Part shown: positions 1 to 11,130 of the stretch, in pieces
Layout of the letters: each line of letters starts with the position of its first letter
Position numbering within the stretch: position 1 is the stretch's first letter
From: Conidiobolus incongruus B7586
Taxonomy: Eukaryota > Entomophthoromycota > Entomophthoromycetes > Entomophthorales > Conidiobolaceae
Reading direction: 5' to 3'
NCBI GenBank assembly: GCA_000697335.1
Contig: JNEM01013378.1
Location: forward strand, 1-27,314
DNA length: 27,314 nucleotides
Translations under genes and position numbers: made by a program
Notes under the pieces: model-generated
Told to the model about the DNA's origin: nothing
What the model saw: the letters and a program-made list of their open reading frames with translations, nothing else
Databases searched by the model: none

Positions 1-1231
1 TTTATTTGTCCTGTATATATTTATTTATTTAAAATTAATAATAAATTTGAAAAATCAGAAATTAAAAAATTTCATATTTCTTCCATTCCATAGTAATAAT
101 ATAAACTGATATAATTAAATAATTGCATATTAATTAATAAAATTTTTATTTTTTATAAAAATATTTTGATTATTTCATTCTCCATGATTTAAATAATATT
201 TATATAACTATTACTATTAATTATTACGTGTATTTGGAATTAAGTATTATAATATACTTTCAACAATTAACTATAAAGACCAATTTACATTAAATCTGGC
301 CTTTCTTAACTGACCTCTAAGTCTCTACATGATAATTTCTGTTACTTTAAAATACCAACTTAGTTTATCAAAATATTGATATGGTTTAATATTCAATTTT
401 TTGATTATTTTAATAGAAATGATTATGATAGCCCATTTACAAATATTATATAAATAAAAATACTAAATATGTTCTCCAACTTATATTTAATTATATATTG
501 TAACGATGATTATAATATAATTCATTCATGAAATATCTCAAAACATTTATATTTTTAATTATAACATGTTAACATTGGTTAGAATAATAAGATTGAAGGT
601 TCAGAAAATGATATTGGTTGTACTGATAACAATTAAAATTGACTGAGCTAAGTTGAAGATCAAAACTATTTGGAAATAATGAATTTTTAATTTCATTATA
701 TAATTCGGTTTGGAGAGCATATATGTACTAGAATATTGGAACAATATATTAACTTAAATTTTATTTTTGTATTTACTAAAAATTATTTTTCATAATCAAA
801 TCTAAATCCAGTTATATTCTAATTAACTATTGATAATGATTAATTATAATAATAAATCAGAATGGCTCAATTATTTAAGAATACTAATATATTTATTAAG
901 GATATATATTCAAATTAATAAGTTTGTGAATTATTATTTGTTATATTTACAAGTATTCAAACTGAATAATTTGTTAATTCTCTTAATAGTTCTCTTAATT
1001 ATCACCAAAAATCGAGAAATCTCAATATAATGAAAAAATTGATCCAAATCCTTAGTAAACTATATAAATGCATTTTGAAAAATTTAATTTTTCAAATTAC
1101 ATATTATAATGTTTTATTCAATAATTTGCCATTCTATACCTCATCAAATATATACATTATATATTTATTTTTATCAGTGATTATTGGCTTTTCTCTAATC
1201 AATTACCACGTCACTTTAATTTCTAATTAGA

Positions 1232-1238
1232 CCAATCA
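1232..1238 (+). promoter_or_regulatory. CCAAT box (NF-Y/HAP type) of SPC1
   Basis: CCAATCA lies about 150 nt before the SPC1 start codon and matches the extended CCAAT consensus bound by the NF-Y/HAP complex. The same heptamer recurs upstream of several other genes in the window. Confidence 0.45.
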
Positions 1239-1314
1239 AAATATCCCACAAAATCGTATATTATATTTAAATTCAAAAAGAAATATTCAACAAGAGTTTA
1301 TTTACTTTGTACAA

Positions 1315-1322
1315 TATAAAAA
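1315..1322 (+). promoter_or_regulatory. TATA element of SPC1
   Basis: TATAAAAA lies 69 nt before the SPC1 ATG. The spacing is close to that of the TATA elements before the adenosylhomocysteinase and ISU1 genes, which makes it more credible than an isolated match in AT-rich DNA. Confidence 0.45.
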
Positions 1323-1383
1323 CTACCAAGATAACTTGAATTAATAATTAAAACAGATAAAAATTTAATTAATAATATCAATA

Positions 1384-1707
1384 ATGAACTTTCCAGCTGG
1401 TAATATCGATTTCGAGGGTCAAAAAACTGCTACTAATATCGCTTATGCAATTCTCTACACATTTGTTGTTGTTTCTTTTGGAATTGGATTTTATTTGCAA
1501 GATTTACTCTTAATGTTATATATTTTCGGAGCTGGTACCGCTCTTACTTTCCTTGTCACATTACCACCTTGGCCTTTCTTGAATAGAACTCCTGTAAAAT
1601 GGCTCCCTTCATACGTTTTACCTCCTCCTAAACCTCAGCAAAAAACTGCTCCTGCTCCTACCCCTGCTGCGACCAAGGAAGATGGTCACATTTCTGAAGA
1701 AGAGTAA
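1384..1707 (+). CDS. SPC1: Signal peptidase complex subunit 1 (SPC1/SPCS1 family)
   Basis: A 107-aa intronless protein. SPC1 is a small non-catalytic subunit of the ER signal peptidase complex, which removes signal peptides from secretory proteins; the family has two membrane helices with both ends in the cytosol. Visible here are the family opening around residues 9-13 (DFEGQK), two hydrophobic segments at roughly 18-37 and 40-59, and the hallmark loop LPPWPFLNRTPVKWLP at about 60-75. A Pro/Ala/Lys-rich and then acidic tail follows. The length fits the family (about 95-110 aa). The start is the first ATG after a plausible TATA element, and the protein begins near the normal family N-terminus. 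The gene stands alone, with about 1.4 kb to its left and 2 kb to its right gene-free. Confidence 0.93.
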   Translation: MNFPAGNIDFEGQKTATNIAYAILYTFVVVSFGIGFYLQDLLLMLYIFGAGTALTFLVTLPPWPFLNRTPVKWLPSYVLPPPKPQQKTAPAPTPAATKEDGHISEEE

Positions 1708-3720
1708 AGTTAATAATATGTGTTTATTTCAAAAATCGAAATTCATATAAACTAACCGTTAACATTTCTAGTTAAATTTTATTTCTAAAAGTTTTATCAA
1801 AATTATATAAACTTTAAAGTCATTTATTATAAATATACAACCAATTTTGAATTATAACTTTTTTAAATTAATAGCACAATAAATTTCTTTACAATTATTA
1901 CGATTATGATATAACAAGAATAATAGATATGAATATTCTTAAAAATTATTATAATTAAATAATATATTCAATAGATTTGATTCTATAGATGAAGTAAACA
2001 AAAATATATGTACATTCAAAGTATATAAGATAATATCGATATGAATAAGTGGAACTGAACAAAAATATTTAGTTAATATTGAATTATAAAATGATACTCT
2101 AGGAATATTAATGTTAATAAATTTACTTAGTTGACTATAGTTCAGTTGATCAAGCAGAGGAATATAGTGTAATTTGTAATCTCTATGTCTCAGATTCAAT
2201 TCTTGTTAGCTAAAAATATTTTTAATTTTTATTTTTCAATAATAATATTATTAACCTTTTTTTGTTAATTTATAAATTAATTTTATCATTTAAATTATTT
2301 AAATTGAATCAATTATAATAAAATTATTTTATTATATAGTGTACAATTTTATCAAATTAATTAAAAATTAACATTTAAATTCTAAATTATGCCTAAAATA
2401 TACTTATCAAAGCTTGATGATAATTATTTGATCATTTGACGTTATGAAATATATAATAAAACCATTAGTTAGCATTAATATATACAGTATTAAAAATAAC
2501 TAGTAGACCAACATTATCAAGAAAAATGATTATGTAATACTGAATTTTAATGACAAATTTTGTAAATATTCGGCATTATTTGGATCTAACCACTGAATAG
2601 TTAATATATAATATAATACCTATGATATAAAATACTAAGATAATAATGATCAAGCTTGAAATCTAGACACATTATTCATATATTAAACAATACTATGTAG
2701 AAAAATTAAGCTGATAGACAACCTAATGATATTTAATTAATTTAGAAATTTAATTAATGATTAAATTTTGCGATTATTATGTATCAATGATATTCAAAGG
2801 TGAATTACATGAGAATCACAATTACCCAATTTTTTTACAATTAATGATGCTTTTATTTTGTGCCTCTTAAATATTATTATAATAACACGTCTTGGGAAAG
2901 CCGTGTTCAGAGTAGTTTAGATAAGAAAGAGATCTAGGGAATTCCAGGTAAGTGTTAGGGAGATAGGAAGTTTATTAGTTTAAGTCAAATAGCTGGGAGG
3001 ACTCAGATCGAGTTCGTCTTGTTGAGAGCTACTCTAATTCCGGGTTTTATATAGAGTGAGTTGGGTAGGTGATCCATGAGATTCTCCGGTGACTTGCATC
3101 ATCGGCCAATTAAAAGATAGAGCGGGAGCAGATGGTATGCGAGGGAAAAATGACTTTAACATTAAGTTGATAAAAAAATACTTGTGTAGTAGGGAGCCAC
3201 CTGGCTTGTGACAATATAAATAACTATAAAGGCACCATTTTGATTAAATGAATCGTTATTTCATTTGTTATTGATATTATTTTCAAACCATTATACAATA
3301 AACAATATTTCTTTTAATATTGATTTTTAACCTGTGACACAATTGAATCGAAGCATTTAGCTATAATTAATATATTTAACAAAATGAATTACTCTATTCA
3401 AATATAAGATTAAAAAACAATTATTTATTTAAAATATTTAATGAGTTTTTATAATATAATTATTTGAATCGAAAGTGTTTTGAATTGGGTTCCAATTCAC
3501 CTATAATTATAATTGATCACCATTGAAAAACAATGAAAGTTGCATAAATAGAAAATGATGTAGTGTTAAAGTATTCAAACTAAATCAGAAGGTCACATAT
3601 CTAAATAATAAATCAGAAAATATTAATTACAATTTAACAATATAGTTTTATGTAAAAATTTGATGAAATTATTGTGAGGAGTTAATGATATGTAGAATAT
3701 ACTATACAGTGATCAACCGT
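1708..3720. other. Gene-free spacer between SPC1 and the adenosylhomocysteinase gene
   Basis: AT-rich sequence of about 2 kb lying 3' of both flanking genes. The only clear structure is a GC-richer island near 2883-3214, interpreted as a solo LTR. An 86-codon minus-strand frame at 1939-2199 is of a length expected by chance at this composition. Confidence 0.6.
2883..3214 (-). mobile_element. Probable solo LTR of an LTR retrotransposon
   Basis: An island of about 330 bp, clearly richer in G+C than the surrounding AT-rich DNA, with LTR layout on the minus strand. It begins TGTCACAAGCC near 3213. A TATATAAAA box lies at 3045-3053, followed about 70 nt later by an AATAAA signal at 2971-2976. No internal coding region or second LTR is visible, so it is a lone LTR and a fossil. 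A possible TATAA duplication flanks it at 2878-2882 and 3215-3219, but such pentamers are common here, so the borders are approximate. The terminal repeats are less well kept than those of the LTR near 9.1 kb, suggesting greater age. The family (Ty3 or Ty1 type) cannot be told. Confidence 0.5.
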
Positions 3721-5078
3721 TTAGTAGCGGTAGTGAGTGGGTTTGTAGGGACCTTCAACGGGGACATCGAGGTACTTAGCTTGGACATCAGTGAGTTGAG
3801 TGAGCTTAACACCCAATTTGGCTAAGTGAGAGCGAGCAACTTCTTCATCGAGTTGCTTGGGCAAGAAGTGGACACCCAAGGGGTAGTTGGCGTTATCGGT
3901 CCAGAGGGCAATTTGGGCCAAAACTTGGTTACAGAAGGAGTTGGACATGACGAAAGAAGGATGACCAGTGGCACAGGCCAAGTTGACCAAGCGACCTTCA
4001 GCTAAAAGGATGACGTGGCGACCATTCTTCAAAGTGTAACGATCGACTTGGGGCTTAATGTTAACAACACCAGCGTTGTTGGCCTTTAACCAGGCAACAT
4101 CAATTTCACAGTCGAAGTGACCAATGTTACAAATGATGGAGTCTTCTTTCATTTGTTCAATGTGACGACCAACAATAATGTCACGGCAACCAGTGGTGGT
4201 GACGAAAATGTTACCTTCAACACAGGCTTCATCCATAGTGGTGACTTCATAACCTTCCATAGAAGCTTGGAGGGCGTTGATGGGATCAATTTCAGTGACA
4301 ATGACACGAGCACCCATACCACGGAGAGCGGCAGCACAACCCTTACCGACATCACCATAACCACCGACAACAGCAACCTTACCAGCAATCATGACATCAG
4401 TGGCACGCTTGATACCGTCAATCAAAGATTCACGGCAACCGTAAAGGTTGTCGAACTTAGACTTGGTGACGGAATCGTTAACGTTGATGGCGGGGACCTT
4501 GAGGGTACCTTCCTTCAACATGGTATACAAATGGTGAACACCAGTGGTGGTTTCCTCAGAGATACCCTTGATGTTGGGCAAGAATTGGGGGTACTTGTCG
4601 TGGACGAGACGAGTAAGATCACCACCATCATCTAAGATCATGTTAAGGGGCTCACCATTGGGGAAAGCAGTCAAGGTTTGTTCAATACACCAGATGTATT
4701 CTTCATCGGTTTCACCCTTCCAGGCAAAGACAGGAACACCAGTGGCAGCAATAGCAGCAGCAGCATGATCTTGGGTAGAGAAAATGTTACAAGAGGACCA
4801 GGCAACTTGGGCACCAAGAGCAACCAAGGTTTCGATCAAGACAGCGGTTTGGATAGTCATGTGAAGACAACCAGCAATACGGGCACCAGCAAGAGGCTTG
4901 GAGGCGGCGTACTTTTCACGGAGAGCGATCATTCCAGGCATTTCATTTTCAGCCAATTCAATTTCTTTGCGACCAAAATCAGCTAAGGAGATATCAGCTA
5001 AAAGGATAAGTGTTAGTGTATAATAGAGTAAATTGGATATGGTTGGTTCTTACCAACTTTGTAGTTTTGAGCAGCCAT
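3721..5078 (-). CDS. SAH1: Adenosylhomocysteinase (S-adenosyl-L-homocysteine hydrolase)
   Basis: NAD-dependent cytosolic enzyme that reversibly splits S-adenosylhomocysteine into adenosine and homocysteine, relieving product inhibition of methyltransferases. There are two exons: 5054-5078 (25 nt, MAAQNYKV) and 3721-4997, separated by a 56-nt GTAAGA...TTTTAG intron. They join to 433 aa, against 432 in human. The spliced N-terminus [20 protein letters not shown] is the family norm, which confirms the short first exon. Visible residues: His54 and Cys78 of the substrate domain, Asp132, Glu157, Lys187 and Asp191 of the active site, the NAD-binding loop GGYGDVGKG at 220-228, and the C-terminal KPTHYRY that closes over the NAD of the neighbouring subunit. 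The coding region is far more GC-rich than its surroundings, suggesting selected codon use and high expression. It has a TATA element and three CCAAT boxes upstream. Confidence 0.98.
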
Positions 5079-5150
5079 TGTGAATGAAGATATTTTTTAA
5101 TTTGTAAATTACAAATACAAATGTAAAGGATGTTCAAGAGACATGATGAG

Positions 5151-5159
5151 TATTTTATA
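5151..5159 (-). promoter_or_regulatory. TATA element of the adenosylhomocysteinase gene
   Basis: On the minus strand this reads TATAAAATA and lies about 75 nt upstream of the ATG at 5078. It is nearly the same distance as the TATAAAAG before ISU1. Confidence 0.5.
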
Positions 5160-5290
5160 ATGATTCAATTGTCAATAATGATTCAATGATTGATTTAATT
5201 GGCTCGCTTTAAAGGGATGAAGTTTGTTATTCGAGAAAATTGATCCAATGGATTGACAATTTTGGAGAGAAAAAATTGCAACATAAGTCT

Positions 5291-5585
5291 TGATTGGAAT
5301 TAATCCAATAATTTAGTTTTATTTTTCAACGTTAGAAATTGATGATGTAGCAAATTATTTTTTCAAGTCAAGTGGCAAGCATATAAGTAGGCTCAATAAA
5401 TCATATCAAATATGCGACGCTGATTGGATAGTAACCTGAATGACGAACACTTTAAATTGTCAAATTATTCAATTAGATCAAGATTTTTATAGCAGGATTT
5501 TGATATACTATTTCTTTAGTCAAGCTCGATTTGGTAAATTACGTAAAAGTTAAATGTAAATTTCATCAAATCGACTTATGATTGG
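5291..5585 (-). promoter_or_regulatory. Cluster of three CCAATCA boxes upstream of adenosylhomocysteinase
   Basis: TGATTGG (CCAATCA on the gene strand) occurs at 5291-5297, 5421-5427 and 5579-5585, about 215, 345 and 500 nt before the start codon. The last two are followed by the same bases, giving TGATTGGATAG. Multiple CCAAT boxes suit a constitutive, strongly expressed gene; NF-Y/HAP binding is inferred from the motif only. Confidence 0.4.
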
Positions 5586-8221
5586 ATAGTCATTTAATAC
5601 CATTTGTTAAATATCACCATTACAAATAACACTCAAAAATCAAATTTATAATATACTGATATATCGGAACTGAAAGCAATAACTAAAAAGGATTTATTGT
5701 GTTTGTTTGGTACACTAAAATTGTATAACAAAGAATTCGAATTAAATTATGTTCAATATTGTATTTACAGTATATTAGAATGGATAGTTTTTTATAAGAA
5801 GGCTCAAACTTGAATTAAAACCCTCAATCCAGATAAATCAAATCAAAAATAGTATTTTTGTTAATAAAGTCGAAATTAAGAATTTTCAACAATTAGTAAT
5901 AGAATGTCAATTTGACAATAAATTGACAGCATTAATGTTTTGAATGTTGAACGAACTAATGTGAACTAAGGATCTAGTGGAGCATGAGAATTGTTGAGTT
6001 GAAGGTTATGTGACATGAAAATATAAGAACATTTTAGCTGTTGTAATATAATTTTAAATCACGTCATCATTTCAATATTCTCTTTGGGAGAATTCTTCAT
6101 ATTTTATAGAATATGTGAAAATTATATTTAAAGAGCAAAAAGCCTAAAAGATGAATATATTTCTGATTATAAAAATTTTAAATAATCTATTTATAGGTAG
6201 TATCTTCGAAAGTAATATAATTGCTCTAAAATACTATGAACATAGCTTATAAATATAATTAAAATGAAATTATTTGTACTATTTTACTAATATTCAGGTT
6301 ACAATCAAAATTATATAACATTAGGTATAATGATTATTCAAATAAATTTAAAAACACAATTACTAATTGACTTGTATTTATTTTTTGATTTTAACTAATA
6401 TAATACATAGTTTCTTGTTAAGTATTTTTAAAATTTTATGAATATTTTTGATGATTTATTAAAAATAGATTTTTTCATTAATAGACTGTCTTTCAAAAGT
6501 ACCAATTACTTGAGATATCATATATTGTAAAATAAACCAATGCTAAATATTAAAATGTTTTGATTTGTGATATTAAATTACTCAAATATGATAGCATATT
6601 TAATGGATGATTTTCATCTCTATTGTGAATCAAAATAATTAAATTCAAAAGTTATTTTAAAGTCATATAAAATATATATCAAAGTTTAATCATACTATAG
6701 TTAATATCAATGGCTCTTCATTATAATAAAAATCAATTAATATATAATAATTGTATATTAATAATCAATTTAATAAATAAAATTTTTATCGCATTCTTAA
6801 ATATGATATATTAAAATATACTATTTGAATACCTTAATATAGGTAAAAATAACCAAAGAAATTGTATTATAAAAAACCACAGTATTTCCAATTAAATATA
6901 CTCTTTGCTATTGAATATATTCCAATGAAATAGTTTAATAACATTAGGTCGTGCCGTAATGGTTAAAAATACCAACTCCACTTAACCTTGAATTTATTGA
7001 TTTGAAATATTATGAATTCCCAATTTAAATTGATATTATTGATAATGTCAGTGTTAATGGTTAATCCCTTTAAATCAACTCGAAATTTTTTATCCGGGCC
7101 AATCTAATAAAGTTTAGAATAATTCAGATCCAAAAAATGATTTAGAATAATTTTTTGTAAATATATTTGAAAAATAAATTTAATTTAATTATGTACTTTG
7201 CTTTGATTTTATATTATTAATTATATGATATACTTAAATTTTCAAATTTTAAATGATGTCAGTTTAAAATTGCAATTTTCTATTTAATATATTTTATTTA
7301 AAAATCTCTGACATTTATATTAAAACAAACTATAAACTTTTCACCTATCAGTTACTCTGGATTATTTAATTCATTATTGTAAAAGATTTAATACCCTAGT
7401 TTTTGAATTTTTACACAACTATTAATGAATACTCTTAATATTAATATATATAAATATAAATTTGGGTTTATCTAATTGAAAAATAAAGTTTTTGAAACAT
7501 TGAGAAATTATAAAACCAATTACTTGGAAAAACTGAAAAAAATAAACGTATATTCAACTAAATTGATTTATCATAAAATTTTTTTATTATATATTTTAAC
7601 TTTGCTGAATGTTTATAATAACTTTATAAATAATTATATAAATAGCAAAATATTACTCAATTTCAATCAAAATTTTTAAAAATCATACAATGATAATTTC
7701 TCCAAAATCTATTCTATGTTTTTAATTCTAATTTTTAATCAAAAATAACAAGAATCAACCATAAATAATACTGGGCTTTCAAATTGCTTAAATTTAATAA
7801 GTATTGAATATGTACAAAATATATATTATTTGATATTAAAAGTTATACTATTTATTTATAACTAAAACTAATAATATTCACCCTGACTATTTGATTTATA
7901 AAACTATAGTTTTAATAAGGTATATTTTAACAAATTTTAAAAAATATTTATATTAATATGAATAAATAATTAACTAATTTTATTATACATAGTTTGAATA
8001 ATTGATGCATTAATTTTAAATAATATTTTAAACATAAATAAAGCTAGAGCAAAAATAATATGATTTAATAATCTATAATTTTCTACTTAGTTAATAACAG
8101 AATTCAATACTAATTGTAATTGTTTAACCTTTTTACATAGGTTTTTATAATTTATCTTCAAAACTACACCTTTAATTTTGAAATATAAAATTGAATTGCT
8201 ATCAAATATCTTTTCTTAAAT

Positions 8222-9110
8222 CAAATTCTTTTTTACCAAAACAATTGTAATCACAAAGATTTATATCTGGCGAATGTAGTGGATGAGGTAATAGAGGTTA
8301 ATTTTGTTTAATAATTAAATATTTCATAATTTCTCCAATATATATATAATTATTTTTACAATAATTTAAAACATCATTATTTAATAATTCAAGATATATT
8401 TTATTATTTTAATTTATTTTTTCTGGTAATAATTAGTGAAATATTATATAATTGATATCTATATTTAATAATTATATTTTGTTTATTTTAAATTATTTTT
8501 ACTATGGAATTTATAGTGGTAATTTAATTTATTTTTACCTAAATACTCTTTTTAAATTTCCTAATTGATTAGATTCATGGATTTAAAATTTATCTACTGC
8601 AATCATTTTGTAAATATAGAAATATAAATATTATAATATTATAAATATATGTTAACTATATTTTTTCTTTAATTTTTTAATTTTTAATTAAATTTTAAAG
8701 TATATATAATTTTAATATTTTAATTAACTTTAAATTATCTTTTAATAAAGTAATAATAGAGTTAGTATTAAAATATAAAGATTATATTAGTTTTTTTGCT
8801 AGGCATATAAGTGATATTTAAAATATTTCTTAATTTTTTTATATTTTATAATTAGTTAATAATTTAAAATAACTTGAATAAGGCAAGTCTTCTAAGTTAG
8901 ATTTTCCAGCTTTAAGTTGATTAAACCAATTCACAATGCTATGCTTTGAAAGTCTTTTGTCTTAAGTAACTAATTGGAGATTTTTATAAATAGTTGATAT
9001 AGAATGTTTTGCACAGTATGATATTTTTATAAATATTTTTTATTTTGATTAAGGTGAAATTTGAAATTCTGTGATTTTCAATCATTTTGTATTTTAATAA
9101 AGTTCTCCTA
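8222..9110 (-). mobile_element. Degraded mariner/Tc1-type DNA transposon (transposase remnant)
   Basis: Two separated minus-strand segments are recognisable as mariner transposase. The N-terminal part, about 8875-9040, encodes a helix-turn-helix region reading IVNWFNQLKAGKSNLEDLPY, the equivalent of the family's V-x-x-W-F-x-x-F-x-x-G...LED-x-x-R-S-G. The C-terminal catalytic part, 8222-8291, reads LPHPLHSPDINLCDY, the equivalent of LPHPPYSPDLAPCDY, which carries the third metal-binding Asp. The stretch between them is strongly AT-drifted and full of stop codons, and no HDNARPH motif is recognisable. The N-terminal piece itself has an in-frame stop. I could not identify the terminal inverted repeats. 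The element is plainly dead and old. A solo LTR sits directly beside its 5' end. Confidence 0.75.
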
Positions 9111-9129
9111 GAAAATTATATTATATATA

Positions 9130-9331
9130 TGTCACAGATCAATAACCATTCTCAGAATTCCCATAAATCACAACGCGACACACTCTCCTATAAATAATTA
9201 AGCAGCATAACCTTCCACAAGGTGGTGGACTCTGGTGTAGTCAGTCTATTGATAGTCTTTTCTTGGCTTAGCTTCCTTTGCATCCTGACTTTGCTCAATT
9301 AGTCCAATAAATCCAGTTCCCATCTGTTACA
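9130..9331 (+). mobile_element. Solo LTR of an LTR retrotransposon, with target-site duplication
   Basis: A 202-bp element starts TGTCACAGAT and ends ATCTGTTACA, a 10-bp terminal inverted repeat with one mismatch and the canonical TG...CA ends. ATATA flanks it on both sides (9125-9129 and 9332-9336), as expected for a 5-bp target duplication, though AT-rich surroundings weaken that test. Inside lie a TATAAATA box at 9189-9196 and AATAAA at 9306-9311 near the 3' end, the normal order for an LTR promoter and polyadenylation signal. No internal region or partner LTR is visible, so it is a recombination remnant. Well-kept ends suggest it is younger than the mariner remnant beside it. The superfamily is not determinable from the LTR alone. 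Confidence 0.8.
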
Positions 9332-10755
9332 ATATATAGTGAATATAATAAATTGTTAGAAATATTATCATTTAAAGAATCCCAAAATAAAAGTGAAATA
9401 ATTATGATTCATAAAATAATATTTGATTTAAGTATAGAAAATTATTTTGTTTGAACCATTGGATATTATTTATATTATAATAAAAATCAAATTTTAATAA
9501 GATTTAATTAATTAATCAATTATACTTTAAGTATAAAAAATAAATATAATTATCCCTTGTATTTGTAATAACATTAAATACGAATATATGTTTTAAAATA
9601 TTTTGATAATACACACTTTGTAAATTATGAATAATATTGCAATGTATTTAATATGATATATATATACAGGAAATAATGGTTATTCTTGAGAATGTATGAA
9701 TAATTATTATAAAAATATATATTCATTTTATAATTTATTAAAAAGTTAAATATATTTTATTTGAAAAAGTTAGTTTATTTAATATAATACATAAATATTT
9801 GTATTTTAAGCAAATGAAAATATTTAACATTTTCAAAGTTGATAATATCAAAAAAAATTACATTGATTACTATCAATGTTTTGTAGGTATATAATATATA
9901 CATATATATTTAATGGTTATACTGAATCATTGACAATCTAAATATTGACTATATTTTTTGTAATTTAAAAAGATTAAATTTTAAAAAATTATTTGATGAA
10001 AATAAATCGTTGATAAATTTCTATTTATTTTAAACTGATTAATATCTTAAAAATGATAAATATTTTGATCTGATAATATTGAATTGTTATACTTGTTTAT
10101 CAAGTAAATTTGTAATGTTAAAGAGCATTACTAATATATTGATCATGAGTTATAACTGAATAAAATAAATCATACACTTTTTTATTTAGTAATAATTAGT
10201 TCAAAGATGAGGTAATGAGAATATTAAATTCAATATAAAAATGTTTTGAGTGAAAATTTAGATTACATTATATGATTAGCATAAAATGAATTTGATAAGA
10301 GCACATGTACAAACAGTATTTGAGAATTCGTTCATAAGTAAAATATCTGATATTTATTTTGAAATTTGTATAATTTAATTTTTTGATAAATATGAAAAAT
10401 TAAAATTTCAAGTAAATTAACTATATATTATATATAAAAAAATTAACCATCTCCTGAATTTAAGATTATTATGTTGTAATTCTTTTATAAAAATAATGAG
10501 CTACGCTAATGATTAAGTTTAACTATTTATGATAGTATAGATTCCAGAGTTTTCCAAGAGATATACGTCAATTTTCGACCATTTAATTAATACAATTAAT
10601 TGTTTTAGAATCTTACATTTTGAAACATTGGTACTAATTATTTTAGAGAAAATTATTGAAACACTTAAAGAGTCAATATTAAATTATTTGTAATAATGGA
10701 TAAAATAGATTGACTAAAATATATAGTCATTTTGATTGGATAGAAAGAGTTAATA

Positions 10756-10911
10756 ATGGATTGGAACTTGATAAAATTGATTAGAAATCAGGTAAAGATG
10801 TTCTATAAAGATTTGTCGGGTAAATTTGCTAGATATCAAATGGTGAAAGAGATGATAAAAATGAAAATAAAAAATTTTATTATTGGAGAAAAGAAAAATA
10901 TCGATGTATGA
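10756..10911 (+). pseudogene. Possible LYR-motif (ISD11-like) coding remnant
   Basis: An ATG-started frame of 51 codons reads through IRNQVKMFYKDLSGKFARYQ and then a Lys/Ile-rich helix-like stretch ending near KKNID. The pattern Q-V-x3-Y-K-[DE]...KF-x-x-Y...K-x6-F...D resembles the opening of ISD11/LYRM proteins, the partners of the cysteine desulfurase NFS1. It is about three residues short at the LYR helix and has no family C-terminus. It lies 220 nt from the 3' end of ISU1 on the opposite strand. The K/I/N content is what AT-rich DNA yields anyway, so this may be chance. Alternatives are an unannotated spliced small gene or noise. Confidence 0.15.
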
Positions 10912-11130
10912 GAGCGTATCTAAAAAAATATTTAATGTGAAATACAATTTCACTTAAAATTTTATATCATTTATTGATTGTTGATATCTTGATTACTTTT
11001 TGTATTGTTAATTTTTAACAATTATAATATATAGATTAAACTCAAAAGGAGAAGAAAAGAAACTATTTACGGAGAAAAATTGGAACTTGGTTGACTTCTC
11101 ACTAACTAGTAAAGTACAAAAGATTTAAAG

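Larger units (their letters stand above)
1..1383. other. AT-rich intergenic region upstream of SPC1
   Basis: No gene is supported here. Open frames of 66 codons around 830-1230 are rich in I, L, N, Y and K, as random AT-rich DNA gives, and match no family I recognise. The last 150 bases hold the probable SPC1 promoter: a CCAATCA box and a TATA element, listed separately. Confidence 0.6.
5586..11130. other. 5.5-kb gene-poor region with transposon remnants
   Basis: No intact gene is found between the adenosylhomocysteinase promoter and ISU1. The supported contents are a degraded mariner-type transposase (8222-9110) and a solo LTR (9130-9331). Weak items are an LYR-like coding remnant near 10756-10911, a tRNA-like fragment near 6949 and an LTR-like patch near 5945-6110. 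The 67-codon frame at 7476-7679 has the composition of random AT-rich DNA. Confidence 0.6.

Noticed and set aside
830-1230. Two 66-codon frames in tandem upstream of SPC1
   Set aside because: The residue content is that of random AT-rich DNA, with no family match and no promoter-like context. Frames of this length are expected by chance here.
1939-2199. 86-codon minus-strand frame
   Set aside because: At this base composition one or two frames of this length are expected by chance in 27 kb on both strands. No motif is recognised.
4117-4635. 172-codon plus-strand frame (and others at 4149-4388, 4544-4768, 4678-4986)
   Set aside because: They are antisense or frame-shifted shadows of the GC-rich adenosylhomocysteinase exon, rich in T, S, N and D, and match no family.
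5945-6110. Slightly GC-richer patch with a TATAAG box and TGTTGAA/TTCTTCA ends, LTR-like
   Set aside because: The ends pair poorly and no flanking duplication was found. It is much weaker than the two LTR calls.
6949-7030. tRNA-like start (GGTCGTGCCGTAATGGTTA) with A-box resemblance
   Set aside because: No matching acceptor stem, anticodon arm or proper B box could be folded by eye. At best it is a degraded tRNA or SINE fragment.
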